Below are positions 35,105 through 44,600 of a stretch of 64,000 nt of DNA, in pieces. Origin of the DNA: Haloplanus ruber. Lineage in GTDB: Archaea; Halobacteriota; Halobacteria; Halobacteriales; Haloferacaceae. Numbering within the stretch: the stretch's first letter is position 1; each line of letters opens with the position of its first letter. The notes beneath the pieces were generated by a model that was not told the origin of the DNA, ran no database searches, and saw only the letters and a list, made by a program, of their open reading frames with translations. A program made the translations under genes and the position numbers. The stretch spans positions 124,001-188,000 of the forward strand of contig NZ_JANHDK010000005.1 in the NCBI RefSeq assembly GCF_024494725.1, written 5' to 3'.

Positions 35105-36892
35105 ATGTCGTGGCAGCTCTCTCTCAGGAATATCGCTGGCATTCGGCACGGTGAGGCACACGTCGAACCGGGTGTGAACGCCGTTCGAGCGAGTAACTGG
35201 CAGGGGAAATCCAGCTTTCTGGCCGGTATCAAAACTGCGTTCGGCACCGCAACCCCGTTGACTGAGGGGCAATCATCCGGGGAAGTCGTCCTGCAGACCG
35301 ACGACGGAGAGACCACGGTTCAGTTAGAACGAACGAACGGCACTGTCTCCCGATCCGGGCAACCGTATCTCGACGCGGAGTACGACCGCGTCTGTGCGGA
35401 GCTATTCGCGTTCCTCGACGAGGACAACGAGATCCGGCAAGCCGTTCGATCCGGGCAGAACCTAGAGGACCGTCTCACCCGGCCACTGGAGTTCGAGAAT
35501 ATCGACGAACAGATTGCGGAGTTGCGGGCCGAACGTGAGCAGGTCGAACGAGAGCGTGAACGGGCGGAGGCCGCAGCCGAGCGCCTGCCACAGCTACAAC
35601 AACGCGTAACGGATCTTGCAACCGAACTCGAAGAGCTGCGGACTGCGCGTGCCGACATCGATGACGACACCGCTGGTGACAGTGATGCCCGCGAGCAACT
35701 GAGCGAGCGACGGGCCCAGCGCGACCGCGTGGAGCGTAAAATCGAACGGCTCGAAGCGACTGCCGAGAGCGTTCGTGAGACTCTTTCGGAACAGCGAGAC
35801 GAACTGGAAGCTCTTACCGTTCCGTCCAACGACGATATTGCGGGCGCCTTAGAGCGTCTCCGTGCCGACCTTCGAGATATCGAACGCGACAAGGAGCTGT
35901 TGCAATCGGTGTACGAAGCGAACAAACGGGTGGTGGATGAAGAGCGCGTAGAACTCCTCACCGACGTCTCACACGAGATGCTCGCGGACTCGATGACGTG
36001 TTGGCTCTGTGGTTCTGACGCGACGCGGGAGGATATCGAAGCCCAATTAGCCACACTCGACGACCGGATCACCGATCTCGGTTCACGAGCGGAAGACACC
36101 AGAGCGCAGGTCGACGAACTCGAGACCAAACGAGATAAAATCAAGAACGCACGCCGCCGTGAGACGGATCTCACCGACCGGATTGCTGACCTCGAGTCCC
36201 GGCTTGCAGACGTGGAGACCGACCTCGAGACGGCGCGCGAACGGCGAGACGATCTGACATCGAAAATCGAGGAACTCGGGTCGGCTGTCGATTCGACTGA
36301 GGACCGCATCACTGATCTCGAAAGCGAGATCAAGTACACCGAGGCGGAACTGGCTGACGCTCGCGACGAACTCGAGGACACGGAGACGGTAGCGGGACAG
36401 CGGGACATGCTCGACAGCGAGTACGACTCGTTGACGAGTGAGATCACCGACCTCCGAACCCGAAAAGAGCAGGTCAAACGGCGGACGCGCGAGGCATTTT
36501 CCTCGGCGCTCGACGACCTGCTCAAGCCGTTCGAGACGGGATTCGAGACGGCCCGCCTCACGAGCACGTTTGAACTCGTCGTTGCGCGGGACGGCCGAGA
36601 GGCGGCGCTCGACGCCCTGAGTGAAGGCGAACGCGAACTACTGGGATTCGTGGCTGCGCTTGCCGGATACGAGGCCTTCGAGGTCGGTGAACGTCTGCCG
36701 GTGATGTTACTCGACGGACTCGGTGGGCTTGCCAGCGATAACGTCCAGATCCTCGTCGAGTATCTGGCCGAGCGCACGGAGTATCTCATCCTCACGGCCT
36801 ATCCTGAGTACGAGGGTTTCGATGGACACGAACTGTCGCCGTCCGACTGGCGAGTGGTATCGCACGACTCGGACGCGGAAGCGGCATCATAG
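35105..36892 (+). CDS. Archaea-specific SMC-related protein (Rad50-like ATPase)
   Basis: 595 residues. The N-terminal ATPase half has RNIAGIRHGEAHVEPGVN and a P-loop variant ASNWQGKSSFL. A long coiled coil (about 130-480) is interrupted near 300 by TCWLCGSD, a CxxC zinc-hook-like apex. The C-terminal half has the signature LSEGERELLG and Walker B VMLLDGLGG. It is shorter than SMC or Rad50. It is encoded with RdfA, so a joint role in cell shape or chromosome organisation is likely. Confidence 0.85.
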   Translation: MSWQLSLRNIAGIRHGEAHVEPGVNAVRASNWQGKSSFLAGIKTAFGTATPLTEGQSSGEVVLQTDDGETTVQLERTNGTVSRSGQPYLDAEYDRVCAELFAFLDEDNEIRQAVRSGQNLEDRLTRPLEFENIDEQIAELRAEREQVERERERAEAAAERLPQLQQRVTDLATELEELRTARADIDDDTAGDSDAREQLSERRAQRDRVERKIERLEATAESVRETLSEQRDELEALTVPSNDDIAGALERLRADLRDIERDKELLQSVYEANKRVVDEERVELLTDVSHEMLADSMTCWLCGSDATREDIEAQLATLDDRITDLGSRAEDTRAQVDELETKRDKIKNARRRETDLTDRIADLESRLADVETDLETARERRDDLTSKIEELGSAVDSTEDRITDLESEIKYTEAELADARDELEDTETVAGQRDMLDSEYDSLTSEITDLRTRKEQVKRRTREAFSSALDDLLKPFETGFETARLTSTFELVVARDGREAALDALSEGERELLGFVAALAGYEAFEVGERLPVMLLDGLGGLASDNVQILVEYLAERTEYLILTAYPEYEGFDGHELSPSDWRVVSHDSDAEAAS

Positions 36893-37046
36893 CGCGGCAA
36901 TCGGCGCTCGTTTCGCGTTTCTCGTGTTCTCAGAACCCGTCACGGGACGTCCCAACCAGCCGGGACTTCTCGCACCTTCCGTGTCGCGCTCCACTCGTCC
37001 AAACAGAAGGGTTGATAACGACTAGATTCGAGCCTCGTACAAGCGT

Positions 37047-37946
37047 ATGCCAGAAGAACAGCTAGAGTCGCTTCTCGAGAATCCAGCAGTGCGTGAGGCG
37101 ATTGCTGTTGTATTCGACCGAAGCGACGGTGGGAGCGAAAAGCTTCAATGGGGCGATGTAAGCGATGCGCTGTCGAGTGACGAGTGGGGACGGCTGATTC
37201 GAGAGGGTGTTCTTGTAAGCGCGGGTGCTGGGTTCACCATCGCGAATCCAGAGGAGGTTCGGCAGACGCTTCAGGAACACGGAGACTCCTCAGACACGAC
37301 GGATGGGGTCGACGACATTGACCCCGAGTCGTGGGCGTGGTACGACAAGGCTGCAGGCGTGACCGCCCTCGCCTTCTTTGCCGGTTATTGGAACACCGGC
37401 ATTCGCGATATCATCGCGTCCTTCGACAATCTGCTTCTCGCTCCGATTGTCGATCTGGTACCGTTCTACGTGGTCATTATTCTCCTTGCGATTGTCACGG
37501 GCCTGTATTCGACCGTGTTGCAGGCGCGGCTCATGGACCACGAGACGATGCAGATGTATCAGGAACGGATGGCGGAACTGAACGAGCGGAAAGAGGCGGC
37601 CAAAGAACGCGGGGACGACGAGGCGCTCGAGCAGATCCAAGCGGAACAGATGGAGGCGGCGGGGGACCAACTCGGGATGTTCAAACTGCAATTCCGTCCG
37701 ATGGTCTGGATCATGCTGCTGACGATTCCCGTGTTCCTCTGGCTTCGCTGGAAAGTTCGCGGCGGCCACCTCGGTGTGGGCGAGACTGGCTTGGTCGTGC
37801 CGCTTGCTGGCGCCGTCTCTTGGCAAGAGCCACTGCTCGGACCGATGGCGACGTGGATCGTCTGGTATTTCCTTGCCTCGATGGCGGCGCGGCAAATCAT
37901 CCAGAAGACGCTCAACGTTCAGACGTCCCCTTCCTCGTCCTCGTAA
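37047..37946 (+). CDS. DUF106 membrane protein (EMC3/TMCO1, Oxa1 superfamily)
   Basis: 299 residues. A soluble N-terminal winged-helix-like part (1-85) is followed by three membrane segments: VTALAFFAGYW, VVIILLAIVTGLYSTVLQ and VWIMLLTIPVFLWL. A charged cytosolic coiled coil (QERMAELNERKEAAKERG) lies between them, and a final helix ends the protein. Archaeal DUF106 proteins are Oxa1-type membrane-protein insertases. An N-terminal extension of this sort is unusual for the family. Confidence 0.8.
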   Translation: MPEEQLESLLENPAVREAIAVVFDRSDGGSEKLQWGDVSDALSSDEWGRLIREGVLVSAGAGFTIANPEEVRQTLQEHGDSSDTTDGVDDIDPESWAWYDKAAGVTALAFFAGYWNTGIRDIIASFDNLLLAPIVDLVPFYVVIILLAIVTGLYSTVLQARLMDHETMQMYQERMAELNERKEAAKERGDDEALEQIQAEQMEAAGDQLGMFKLQFRPMVWIMLLTIPVFLWLRWKVRGGHLGVGETGLVVPLAGAVSWQEPLLGPMATWIVWYFLASMAARQIIQKTLNVQTSPSSSS

Positions 37947-38123
37947 CAACAGCTAAGTGGTTGTTAGACCGCACCCCACTCGAGACCGGTTGCAGTTCGC
38001 ACACCCCGACGTCTCAAAACGGATCGAGACGCGGAGCGGTGAGAAAGTGGTCCGTACCGAAGACCAGACACGACGAGAGTGAGACGACAACCGGGTGTCG
38101 TTCGCTCGTCCTCACGTGCTTGC

Positions 38124-40571
38124 CTACGAACGGCGACTCTTGAACCACCGCGTCACGCGTGACGTGATCCCGAGATCCTGTTTTGCCATGATGACGGCAC
38201 TTTGCGCCCGCTTGCCGACCGCTTCGGGAATGGCCCCGAACACGACTTGCTGGAGGAGTCCTTCCCGGGACGCTCCGATGACTGTGAGGTCGTGATCGGC
38301 CGACTCCTCGACGATGGCGTCGGCAATATCCCTCCCCTCGACGACCTCTGTTGTCGTCTCGAGGGCTTCGAGTTCGGCAATGGTCGAATCGAGAATCGAT
38401 TGTGCAGCGTCGTCACCGTCTGATTCGTCCGACCGGACGTATATCACCTTGATGTGGGCATGGTTGCGCCTGGCAACGGCACGGGCGATTTCGGTTGCGA
38501 ATTTGGCGTGCGGCCCGCCAGCCGTCGGCAAGAGGAGCGAATCCACGCTCCCGTCAGACTCACCGTCGGCAGCAGGGCCGACACGCTCGACCAAGACATC
38601 ACAGCGAGACTTAGTTACCACCTCGTCGACGTTACTCCCCAGGACGAAATCACGACGGCGTGGGCGACTCCGCCACCCCATCAGTACGAGGTCGATGTCG
38701 TCCTGATCGATCGTATTGAGGATTGCCTGGGAGACGTCGTGTCCGATGCGGATTTTGCCACTCACCGGGACCTCTGAGCGCTCTTCGTCGGCAAAGTCAA
38801 TTGCTTGGTCGATGACAGCACGCTCCTCAGCGACGAACTGGCGCCCCTCTGAGAGCGGCGTCTGCTGTGGGACCGTGGCAACACTCACCACTTCGATCTC
38901 TGCGTCTCGCTCCTCGGCAAGGTCGAGTGCCGTCCGCATCAACTGTTCGACGGTCGCCGGATTCGCCACCGGGACGAGAATCCGCTGCTCGCGGTCCCGC
39001 CGTGCTTCGGCGGGCGCTTGCTCGGTCGTGACGGTCGGTGTTTCCTCTTCGATCTTCTCGTTTTCCTTCCGCTGGGAGTATCCGTAGTAGAGGAGAAGGC
39101 CGAGGACCATCCAGATCGCGGTCGTCACGAGGGCGATGAACCCGTGTGAGTCCGGTCCCAGTCCGATCTTCATCCCAAGCGCCGAGAGGAGGAACGGCGT
39201 CAACAGGAATTGGAGGACGATCCCGATGAGCGGCGGCCACGGCATGTAGGGGACCTCGTAGGTGCGGGGAAGGTCCGGGTGGGTCTTGCGCATCTTGATG
39301 ACCGTCCAGTTGACCTGCACGAACAGGAGAATGAACATGATGTCAGCCGACGCCGCGACCGCTTCGATGGGCAGGACGACTGCCATCAACGCGATGAGGA
39401 CCGCCGAGAGGAAGATTGCCACGTGGGGCGTTCGCTTCTCGGGGTGAACCGCACTGAAGAGTTGGGGGAGCGCCCTGTCACGCCCCATCGCAAACGAAAC
39501 GCGTGACGAGGAGTAGACGGTCGCGTTCAGGGCACTCATCGTCGCCGTCAGTCCAGCGACTAGGAGTAACGGGACGCCGTAGGGAACGAACTGGCCGGCC
39601 GCCTCGATGATCCCGAGTTCGCCCAGATTCCCAAGCAGTTGCCACGTGGGGGCGCTAGCGGAGACGCTCGCCCGTTCCGCGAGTTCGGGAATCGTCTCGA
39701 TTCCACCGATTGCGGCGAACGCGACGAGAATGTAGATGGGGACGACGATAGCCAGCGAGTAGAAGACGGCCTTCGGGACGTTCTTTCCCGGATCAACGAC
39801 CTCCTCGCCCGATTGGACGATAATCTCGTAGCCCTCGAAGGCGATGTAGGTAAAGCCCATCGCGCCGATGATTCCGATGACACCGTTTGGCGCAAAGCGG
39901 GGACTGTTGATGAATTTCGCGGGCCAATCCGGGGTATGCATCGTCGCCAGAATACCGAACGCGACGAAGATTCCAAGAATGACGACTTTGATGAACGTCA
40001 CAACGACGCCCGCCTTGCCCGTCTCCTCCGCGCCGCGATAGTTGATGTACGCGAACAGTGACACCATAAGCACTGCGAGAACCTTATCCAACAGTCCACG
40101 GCCGATGAATCCCAAGAGTTGGAATCCCTCGGCGAGGACACCGCCGTAGACCAAAAACTCGGTGAGGAACACGCCGAACGTCACCGCGTACAGCGAACAG
40201 GCAACCGCGTGCGCGAACCAGGACATCCAGCCCGCGTAGAAGCCATTCGGATCGACGAGCGCCTCTTTCACCCAGAGATAGCCACCACCTGCCTCCGGGA
40301 ACGCGGCCCCGAGTTCGGCATAGGAAACGGCAGTGAACAGCGCAACGAAGCCATTCAACCCGAACGCGAGAATCAGCGCCGGCCCCGCGAGTCCCGCAGC
40401 GAAGCCCGTGAGGGCGAACACACCGGCACCGATCATCGCACCGACGCCGATGAAGGTGATATCGAAGAGACTCATGTCCCGCGAGAGCTCCGTCTCGACG
40501 TTGCCAGACTCCTCCTGCGTAGCGTCACCCTCCGAGTCTTGGACTACACGATCCGAAGGCTCATCGTCCAT
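38124..40571 (-). CDS. APC-family permease fused to two UspA domains
   Basis: About 815 residues from ATG 40571 (a GTG nine bases earlier is in frame). Residues 30-480 form 12 membrane helices with the APC motif GVGAMIGAGVFALTG. Two universal-stress (UspA) domains follow: EQRILVPVANPATVEQL with LMGWRSRPRRRDFVLGSNVDEV, and a second ending VIGASREGLLQQVVFG. The fusion is known in haloarchaea. UspA domains bind ATP or adenosine nucleotides and may gate transport. A small acidic protein gene lies 51 bp upstream on the same strand. Confidence 0.88.
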   Translation of the reverse strand: MDDEPSDRVVQDSEGDATQEESGNVETELSRDMSLFDITFIGVGAMIGAGVFALTGFAAGLAGPALILAFGLNGFVALFTAVSYAELGAAFPEAGGGYLWVKEALVDPNGFYAGWMSWFAHAVACSLYAVTFGVFLTEFLVYGGVLAEGFQLLGFIGRGLLDKVLAVLMVSLFAYINYRGAEETGKAGVVVTFIKVVILGIFVAFGILATMHTPDWPAKFINSPRFAPNGVIGIIGAMGFTYIAFEGYEIIVQSGEEVVDPGKNVPKAVFYSLAIVVPIYILVAFAAIGGIETIPELAERASVSASAPTWQLLGNLGELGIIEAAGQFVPYGVPLLLVAGLTATMSALNATVYSSSRVSFAMGRDRALPQLFSAVHPEKRTPHVAIFLSAVLIALMAVVLPIEAVAASADIMFILLFVQVNWTVIKMRKTHPDLPRTYEVPYMPWPPLIGIVLQFLLTPFLLSALGMKIGLGPDSHGFIALVTTAIWMVLGLLLYYGYSQRKENEKIEEETPTVTTEQAPAEARRDREQRILVPVANPATVEQLMRTALDLAEERDAEIEVVSVATVPQQTPLSEGRQFVAEERAVIDQAIDFADEERSEVPVSGKIRIGHDVSQAILNTIDQDDIDLVLMGWRSRPRRRDFVLGSNVDEVVTKSRCDVLVERVGPAADGESDGSVDSLLLPTAGGPHAKFATEIARAVARRNHAHIKVIYVRSDESDGDDAAQSILDSTIAELEALETTTEVVEGRDIADAIVEESADHDLTVIGASREGLLQQVVFGAIPEAVGKRAQSAVIMAKQDLGITSRVTRWFKSRRS

Positions 40572-40622
40572 GTTCGCCACAACCAGACGCGATAGTAAAA
40601 AAGCAGATGGTTAGAAGGTGAG

Positions 40623-40889
40623 TCACTCTGACTCCCCGTCTGCGGCCGGCCCGAGGTACTCCCAGTGAACGTCATCCGTTCCATCCGGTCTCGGTTCGTG
40701 TTGAACCCGATAGAGAACCACCCGTGGACCACCATCCTCCGTCGTTTCAGTGACTTTGACGAGGACGTGTTCTATCCCCGATTCGGTTATTTCGTAGTCC
40801 GACACACCGTCGCGTGCGTCCAGCGCTTCGTTCACCGCTCGGTTCAGGTCGAAATCACTCCCGTTACCGCCGGCTTGGGAAGGAGCCAT
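40623..40889 (-). CDS. Small acidic hypothetical protein (HalOD1-like)
   Basis: 88 residues from ATG 40889 (MAPSQAGGNGSDFDLNRAVN). A helical N-terminus is followed by beta strands (HVLVKVTETT, PRVVLYRVQHEP), with an acidic end. It resembles the small haloarchaeal output-domain proteins, but I am not sure of the family. It leads the APC-UspA gene. Confidence 0.45.
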   Translation of the reverse strand: MAPSQAGGNGSDFDLNRAVNEALDARDGVSDYEITESGIEHVLVKVTETTEDGGPRVVLYRVQHEPRPDGTDDVHWEYLGPAADGESE

Positions 40890-41290
40890 CGTGGCTAGTT
40901 CCTTCCGAATGGTATTGAATCCCGGTCTCTCACCCGAGACATCGCGGCTGAACCAGACGGTTGCCACAGTTCGAACGCCGGCTTCGAGTCACGAGTGAGC
41001 GACGGTCGCACGGCAACGTCGACCGGTATGCCAGCCACTCGCTGTGTGACTCCTTTGCAGTCGAACGACAGACATGTCACAAGGTGACGCCTGCGTTGCC
41101 GTCATCTGCGTTCAGCATCGCGTGACTCGCATTAGTTATGCAAAACATTGGCTCACCACCTGCCAATATATGCAAATCCGATGGGTTCATCAGTCTCGTG
41201 GCACGGGTCCCGGACAAATGAAGAGACGCAGTTGTAGCCAAGCATTTCCAACGATTCACCACCTGAGACAGCGTCGGGGGTGCTGAATAC
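40890..41290. other. 400-bp spacer upstream of the PiT permease
   Basis: No gene is evident. AT-rich elements including CCAATATATGC (about 41163-41173) could give a promoter toward the permease about 120 bp downstream. Confidence 0.35.
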
Positions 41291-42508
41291 GTGGCACCTG
41301 CGATTCTCGTTCTCTCGGTTGCGCTGCTCGCGGCGCTTTTCATGTCCTTCACCGTCGGGGCGAACAGTAATTCGGCCCCCGTTGCGCCCGCTGTCGGAGC
41401 GAACGCACTCTCGGTTCTTCGAGCGGCTCTCTTGGTCGGAATCGTGGCTGGACTTGGAGCAATCCTCCAAGGAGGCAGCATCTCCGAAACAATCGGTAAA
41501 GACCTCGTGACCGGCGTGACGATCACGCCACTCGCCGCCGCCGCAGCGTTACTCACAGCGGCAACCCTCATCACGATCGGGAACAGCTACGGCTATCCGA
41601 TTCCATCGGCATTCACTGTCACGGGAGCGATGATCGGCGCGGGCATCGCACTCGGTGGAGGATTCGCCGTCGACGAGTACGTCGTCATCCTCGAGTTCTG
41701 GTTCGCGATTCCCATCGCGGAGGGTGTGCTCGCCTACGGACTCGCTCGCGGCCTTCGGAGCGAATCCGTGCCCGAAATCGTCGGGATTCCCGTACTCGGC
41801 GGAGCAGTCGGGTACGCGCTGGCCAACATCCAGCTTACCATCATTCCAACAGCGAGCGGCGCACAGGGATCGATCGCCCGATATCTCGCGACTGCGTCCC
41901 ACCTGCTCCCGGCGTCTGTTGGCGGGACCTACACGCTTGGGATGGTCCTCGTGAGTATCGTGTGTGGCCTCCTCGCGCTCGCCGGAACACGTGCGCTGTT
42001 GCACCGTGACAAGACAGCCGGAATCAATCAGTTCCTCGTCATCTTGGGCCTCATCGTCGTGTTCACGAGCGGTGGCACGCAAGTCGGACTTGCAACCGGG
42101 CCACTCGAAACGATCTTCCAGACGGACCTCCAGTTCTCGTCGATCTACCTGCTCGCGCTCGGTGGTGGCGGCATCCTCCTCGGTGCGTGGATCAGGGGAC
42201 CACGGCTCGTTCAAGCCGTCTCGAACGAGTACGCCGCACTCGGACCGCGGCGGTCGATTGCTGCCCTGATTCCGGCGTTTCTGATCGCCCAACTCGCGAT
42301 TGTCTTGGGCATTCCCATCTCGTTCAACAAGGTGATGATCGCCAGTATCGTCGGCAGTGGTCTCGCCGCGAGTTCATCCGGAGGAAGTGGTATTTCACCC
42401 CGGAAGGTCGGCATCACGATCGGATCGTGGGTTGGATCGATGGTGGGCGCAGGTATCATCAGCTACGGGTTGTTCCACCTTCTGAACGCCGTGCCTAGAA
42501 CCGGGTAA
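41291..42508 (+). CDS. pitA: PiT-family inorganic phosphate permease
   Basis: 405 residues from GTG 41291. The two PiT signature halves are visible: MSFTVGANSNSAPVAPAVGA (GAND-like with N/S) and, in the second half, PISFNKVMIASIVGSG. About 10-11 helices. It should import phosphate with a cation. The next gene, convergent, begins directly after its stop. Confidence 0.88.
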   Translation: MAPAILVLSVALLAALFMSFTVGANSNSAPVAPAVGANALSVLRAALLVGIVAGLGAILQGGSISETIGKDLVTGVTITPLAAAAALLTAATLITIGNSYGYPIPSAFTVTGAMIGAGIALGGGFAVDEYVVILEFWFAIPIAEGVLAYGLARGLRSESVPEIVGIPVLGGAVGYALANIQLTIIPTASGAQGSIARYLATASHLLPASVGGTYTLGMVLVSIVCGLLALAGTRALLHRDKTAGINQFLVILGLIVVFTSGGTQVGLATGPLETIFQTDLQFSSIYLLALGGGGILLGAWIRGPRLVQAVSNEYAALGPRRSIAALIPAFLIAQLAIVLGIPISFNKVMIASIVGSGLAASSSGGSGISPRKVGITIGSWVGSMVGAGIISYGLFHLLNAVPRTG

Positions 42509-42832
42509 TCAGGAGACGATCTGATCGATAATCTCTTCCTCTGCCGCTTGGGTCTTCATGTCCTCCCACGTTTCGAATTCAGTCGTGGCGCGGACATACT
42601 CGTTGAGTCGGTCACGAGGAGCACCTTGGACGTCGCTGGCACCGTTGAGGGACCACGGACTTTGCGTGCAGAACGCGGTGAACGAGTCGAATTCGGTGTG
42701 AGCGCGCATGAACTCCTGTGAGAAGAAGGTGTCCGACTCGACTCGCGTCCCCGTCTGGAACTCACCGATTCGATCGACTGCCTCTCGAACTCGTTTTTCG
42801 AGATCCTCCAGTCCAACAACCTGAAGGTCCAT
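42509..42832 (-). CDS. Haloarchaeal hypothetical protein
   Basis: 107 residues (MDLQVVGLEDLEKRVREAVD...), acidic and mainly helical, with FDSFTAFCTQSPWSL in the middle. I recognise no family. It abuts the phosphate permease gene end to end. Confidence 0.6.
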   Translation of the reverse strand: MDLQVVGLEDLEKRVREAVDRIGEFQTGTRVESDTFFSQEFMRAHTEFDSFTAFCTQSPWSLNGASDVQGAPRDRLNEYVRATTEFETWEDMKTQAAEEEIIDQIVS

Positions 42833-43030
42833 AGCGGATTTGGCCCCTCAACCTTGGTAAAAGTCACGACCACCGAGAGCGGTGAATCTCTTATGTGATG
42901 TAGCCTGTCGTCTTCCAACGATTCGTTACGGAACACACGGGGACGGTTCGTGTTTTCAGAGAATTGAGTCCGGTGTCTGCCGGCCACGAGTGAAGCCTAG
43001 GGGGAGTCGACGACACGACGGCCGCCGATT

Positions 43031-43717
43031 TCAGAACGGCTCGACGGTGATTCCGTGCGCTTCAACGTCGTCGACGAAGGCTTCGACATCGGTTTCGATG
43101 GCCTCGAACGTGTCGTAATGGACGGGCAAGACGAGGTCGGCCTCGACGGAGTCGGCGAAGTCGGCGGCCGCGTGACGGTCCATCGTGAAGTGGCCACCGA
43201 TCGGCGGGATGAACACGTCCGCCCGGATCGACGCGTGTTCGGGAAGCACGTCCGTGTCACTCGTGAAGTAGACGGCCGTCCCCGAGATGTCAAGCAGGAG
43301 GCCGACTACCTCGCGCTCGGCGTGGAACGGATCGCCGTCCTCGTCGACGTGTGGCCCGTCCGTACGATTGTACGCTGGCACGGCCTCGACGCCGATACCG
43401 CGAACCGTGCGCGAGCCTCCGTACGGAACAGTGGTGACCTCTAAGTTGAGGTCGCTCGTGTCGATAGCCTCGTAAGCGACGACCGTGGCCTCCGGCCCCG
43501 CGACGGCCGCGATTCCTGCCGGGTCGTAGTGATCCACGTCGTCGTGGGTTACGAACACCACGTCTCCGTCTTGGGGGTCGTCCGCAAGCACGTCACTCCA
43601 GGGATCGATATAGACGACGAGACCATCGTCGGTTTCGATTCGGACTGAAGCGTGACCCAGCCGTTCGAACGTCAACGCGTCGTACTCTACGTGCACACTC
43701 GATATTACGGGACCCAT
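43031..43717 (-). CDS. Metallo-beta-lactamase-fold hydrolase (UPF0173-like)
   Basis: 228 residues from ATG 43717. Early strands FERLGHASVRIETDDG and YIDPW are typical of YtkL-type MBL proteins. The metal motif reads THDDVDH (57-63), so the second His of HxHxDH is replaced by Asp. Later metal ligands remain (PAYN, YFTSDTDV, PPIGGHFTM, LPVHYDT). Likely a metal-dependent hydrolase of unknown substrate with altered site 1. Confidence 0.8.
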   Translation of the reverse strand: MGPVISSVHVEYDALTFERLGHASVRIETDDGLVVYIDPWSDVLADDPQDGDVVFVTHDDVDHYDPAGIAAVAGPEATVVAYEAIDTSDLNLEVTTVPYGGSRTVRGIGVEAVPAYNRTDGPHVDEDGDPFHAEREVVGLLLDISGTAVYFTSDTDVLPEHASIRADVFIPPIGGHFTMDRHAAADFADSVEADLVLPVHYDTFEAIETDVEAFVDDVEAHGITVEPF

Positions 43718-43793
43718 CGATAAAGCGTGCTTGCCGGTGGGGCGGTGTTCGGATACGGAGCAGGAACGAGAGGGTGCGATTTCTGCCCGATGC

Positions 43794-44401
43794 ATGTCCG
43801 AAGTCACCCGCTCAACAGTAGTAGCGACTGCTTCGAACGAGAGCGCGTGGAGCGTGAGTCGACACCCGAGCCAGCGATGAGGCTCGGTGTTCGGCTCTGC
43901 TTGCCCGATATATCACTTTCAAATACAATATCGATTTCATATAGTTTTGGCGCCGAGTAGCGTTGATTCACTATTCACAACGGAGTGCAGAAGGCCGATT
44001 TAGCGTCCACAGATGGGGCCGATCCGGATCACGCTGCGGCCGACGAACTGTGCTCCAGTTCAGTGACGAGCGTCTTAGCTATGCGCTGCGATTGATTTCG
44101 AGACGAACCAGATACTATCCCTCAGACTCTCTGAGACGAAAAATCGTGCAACTACAAAGATGTATTCTGTCGAACTTCGCGGGATACATTTCGCTGACGA
44201 TGCGCTCTGCTTCGCCGATTCTGCACCGTGGTGACAAGCCGTGCACCACCGACACGGCCTCGATTATCGCTACGAAACGCGTGATGATCGGAACAGCGTC
44301 AACATATCATTCAAAAACTAAAGCGTCGAACAAACCAACTCCCAAACTATTCTAGCCGCACCGAAGCAGACACTGCTCTGAAGCCAGCAAGGGTCCGTTA
44401 G
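43794..44401 (+). pseudogene. Decayed full-length IS6-type transposase
   Basis: Reading rightward across frameshifts gives nearly the whole IS6/ISH-type transposase: MSEVTR, FERERVERESTPEPAMRLG, ISLSNTIS, HNGVQKADL, GADPDHAAADE, FSDERL, AAIDFETNQILSLRL, SVELRGIHFADDA, SAPW, HRHGLDYRYETRDDRNSV and QKLKRRTNQLPNY, ending at TAG 44399-44401. Family consensus includes VERERTP, AMKLGI, LSLSNT, HNWVQKADL and KRRTNQFSN. At 608 bp it is about full length. At least four frame changes and internal stops make it dead. Confidence 0.75.
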
Positions 44402-44571
44402 CACCCACCGGGTGTTCCACGGTGTCAGTCCATCAACGCTCGGGAGGCCAGTCTTCTTTGCGGGCCGAAACGCCGAGGCGATGCGACTCCGAGTGGCCAT
44501 TGCAATCTATACTCTGGAGCGTGAGATGGACCGACAACTCCCGTACTTACTACTCAGTCAGAAGGCTCTTA

Positions 44572-44585
44572 ACTAACCAGTTAGT
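44572..44585. promoter_or_regulatory. Palindromic operator ACTAAC-CA-GTTAGT
   Basis: A perfect 6-bp inverted repeat with a 2-bp centre, 15 bp before the ATG of the TetR gene. This size and placement are typical for self-repression by TetR-type proteins. Confidence 0.6.
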
Positions 44586-44600
44586 AAGCTTGAGTAGCGA

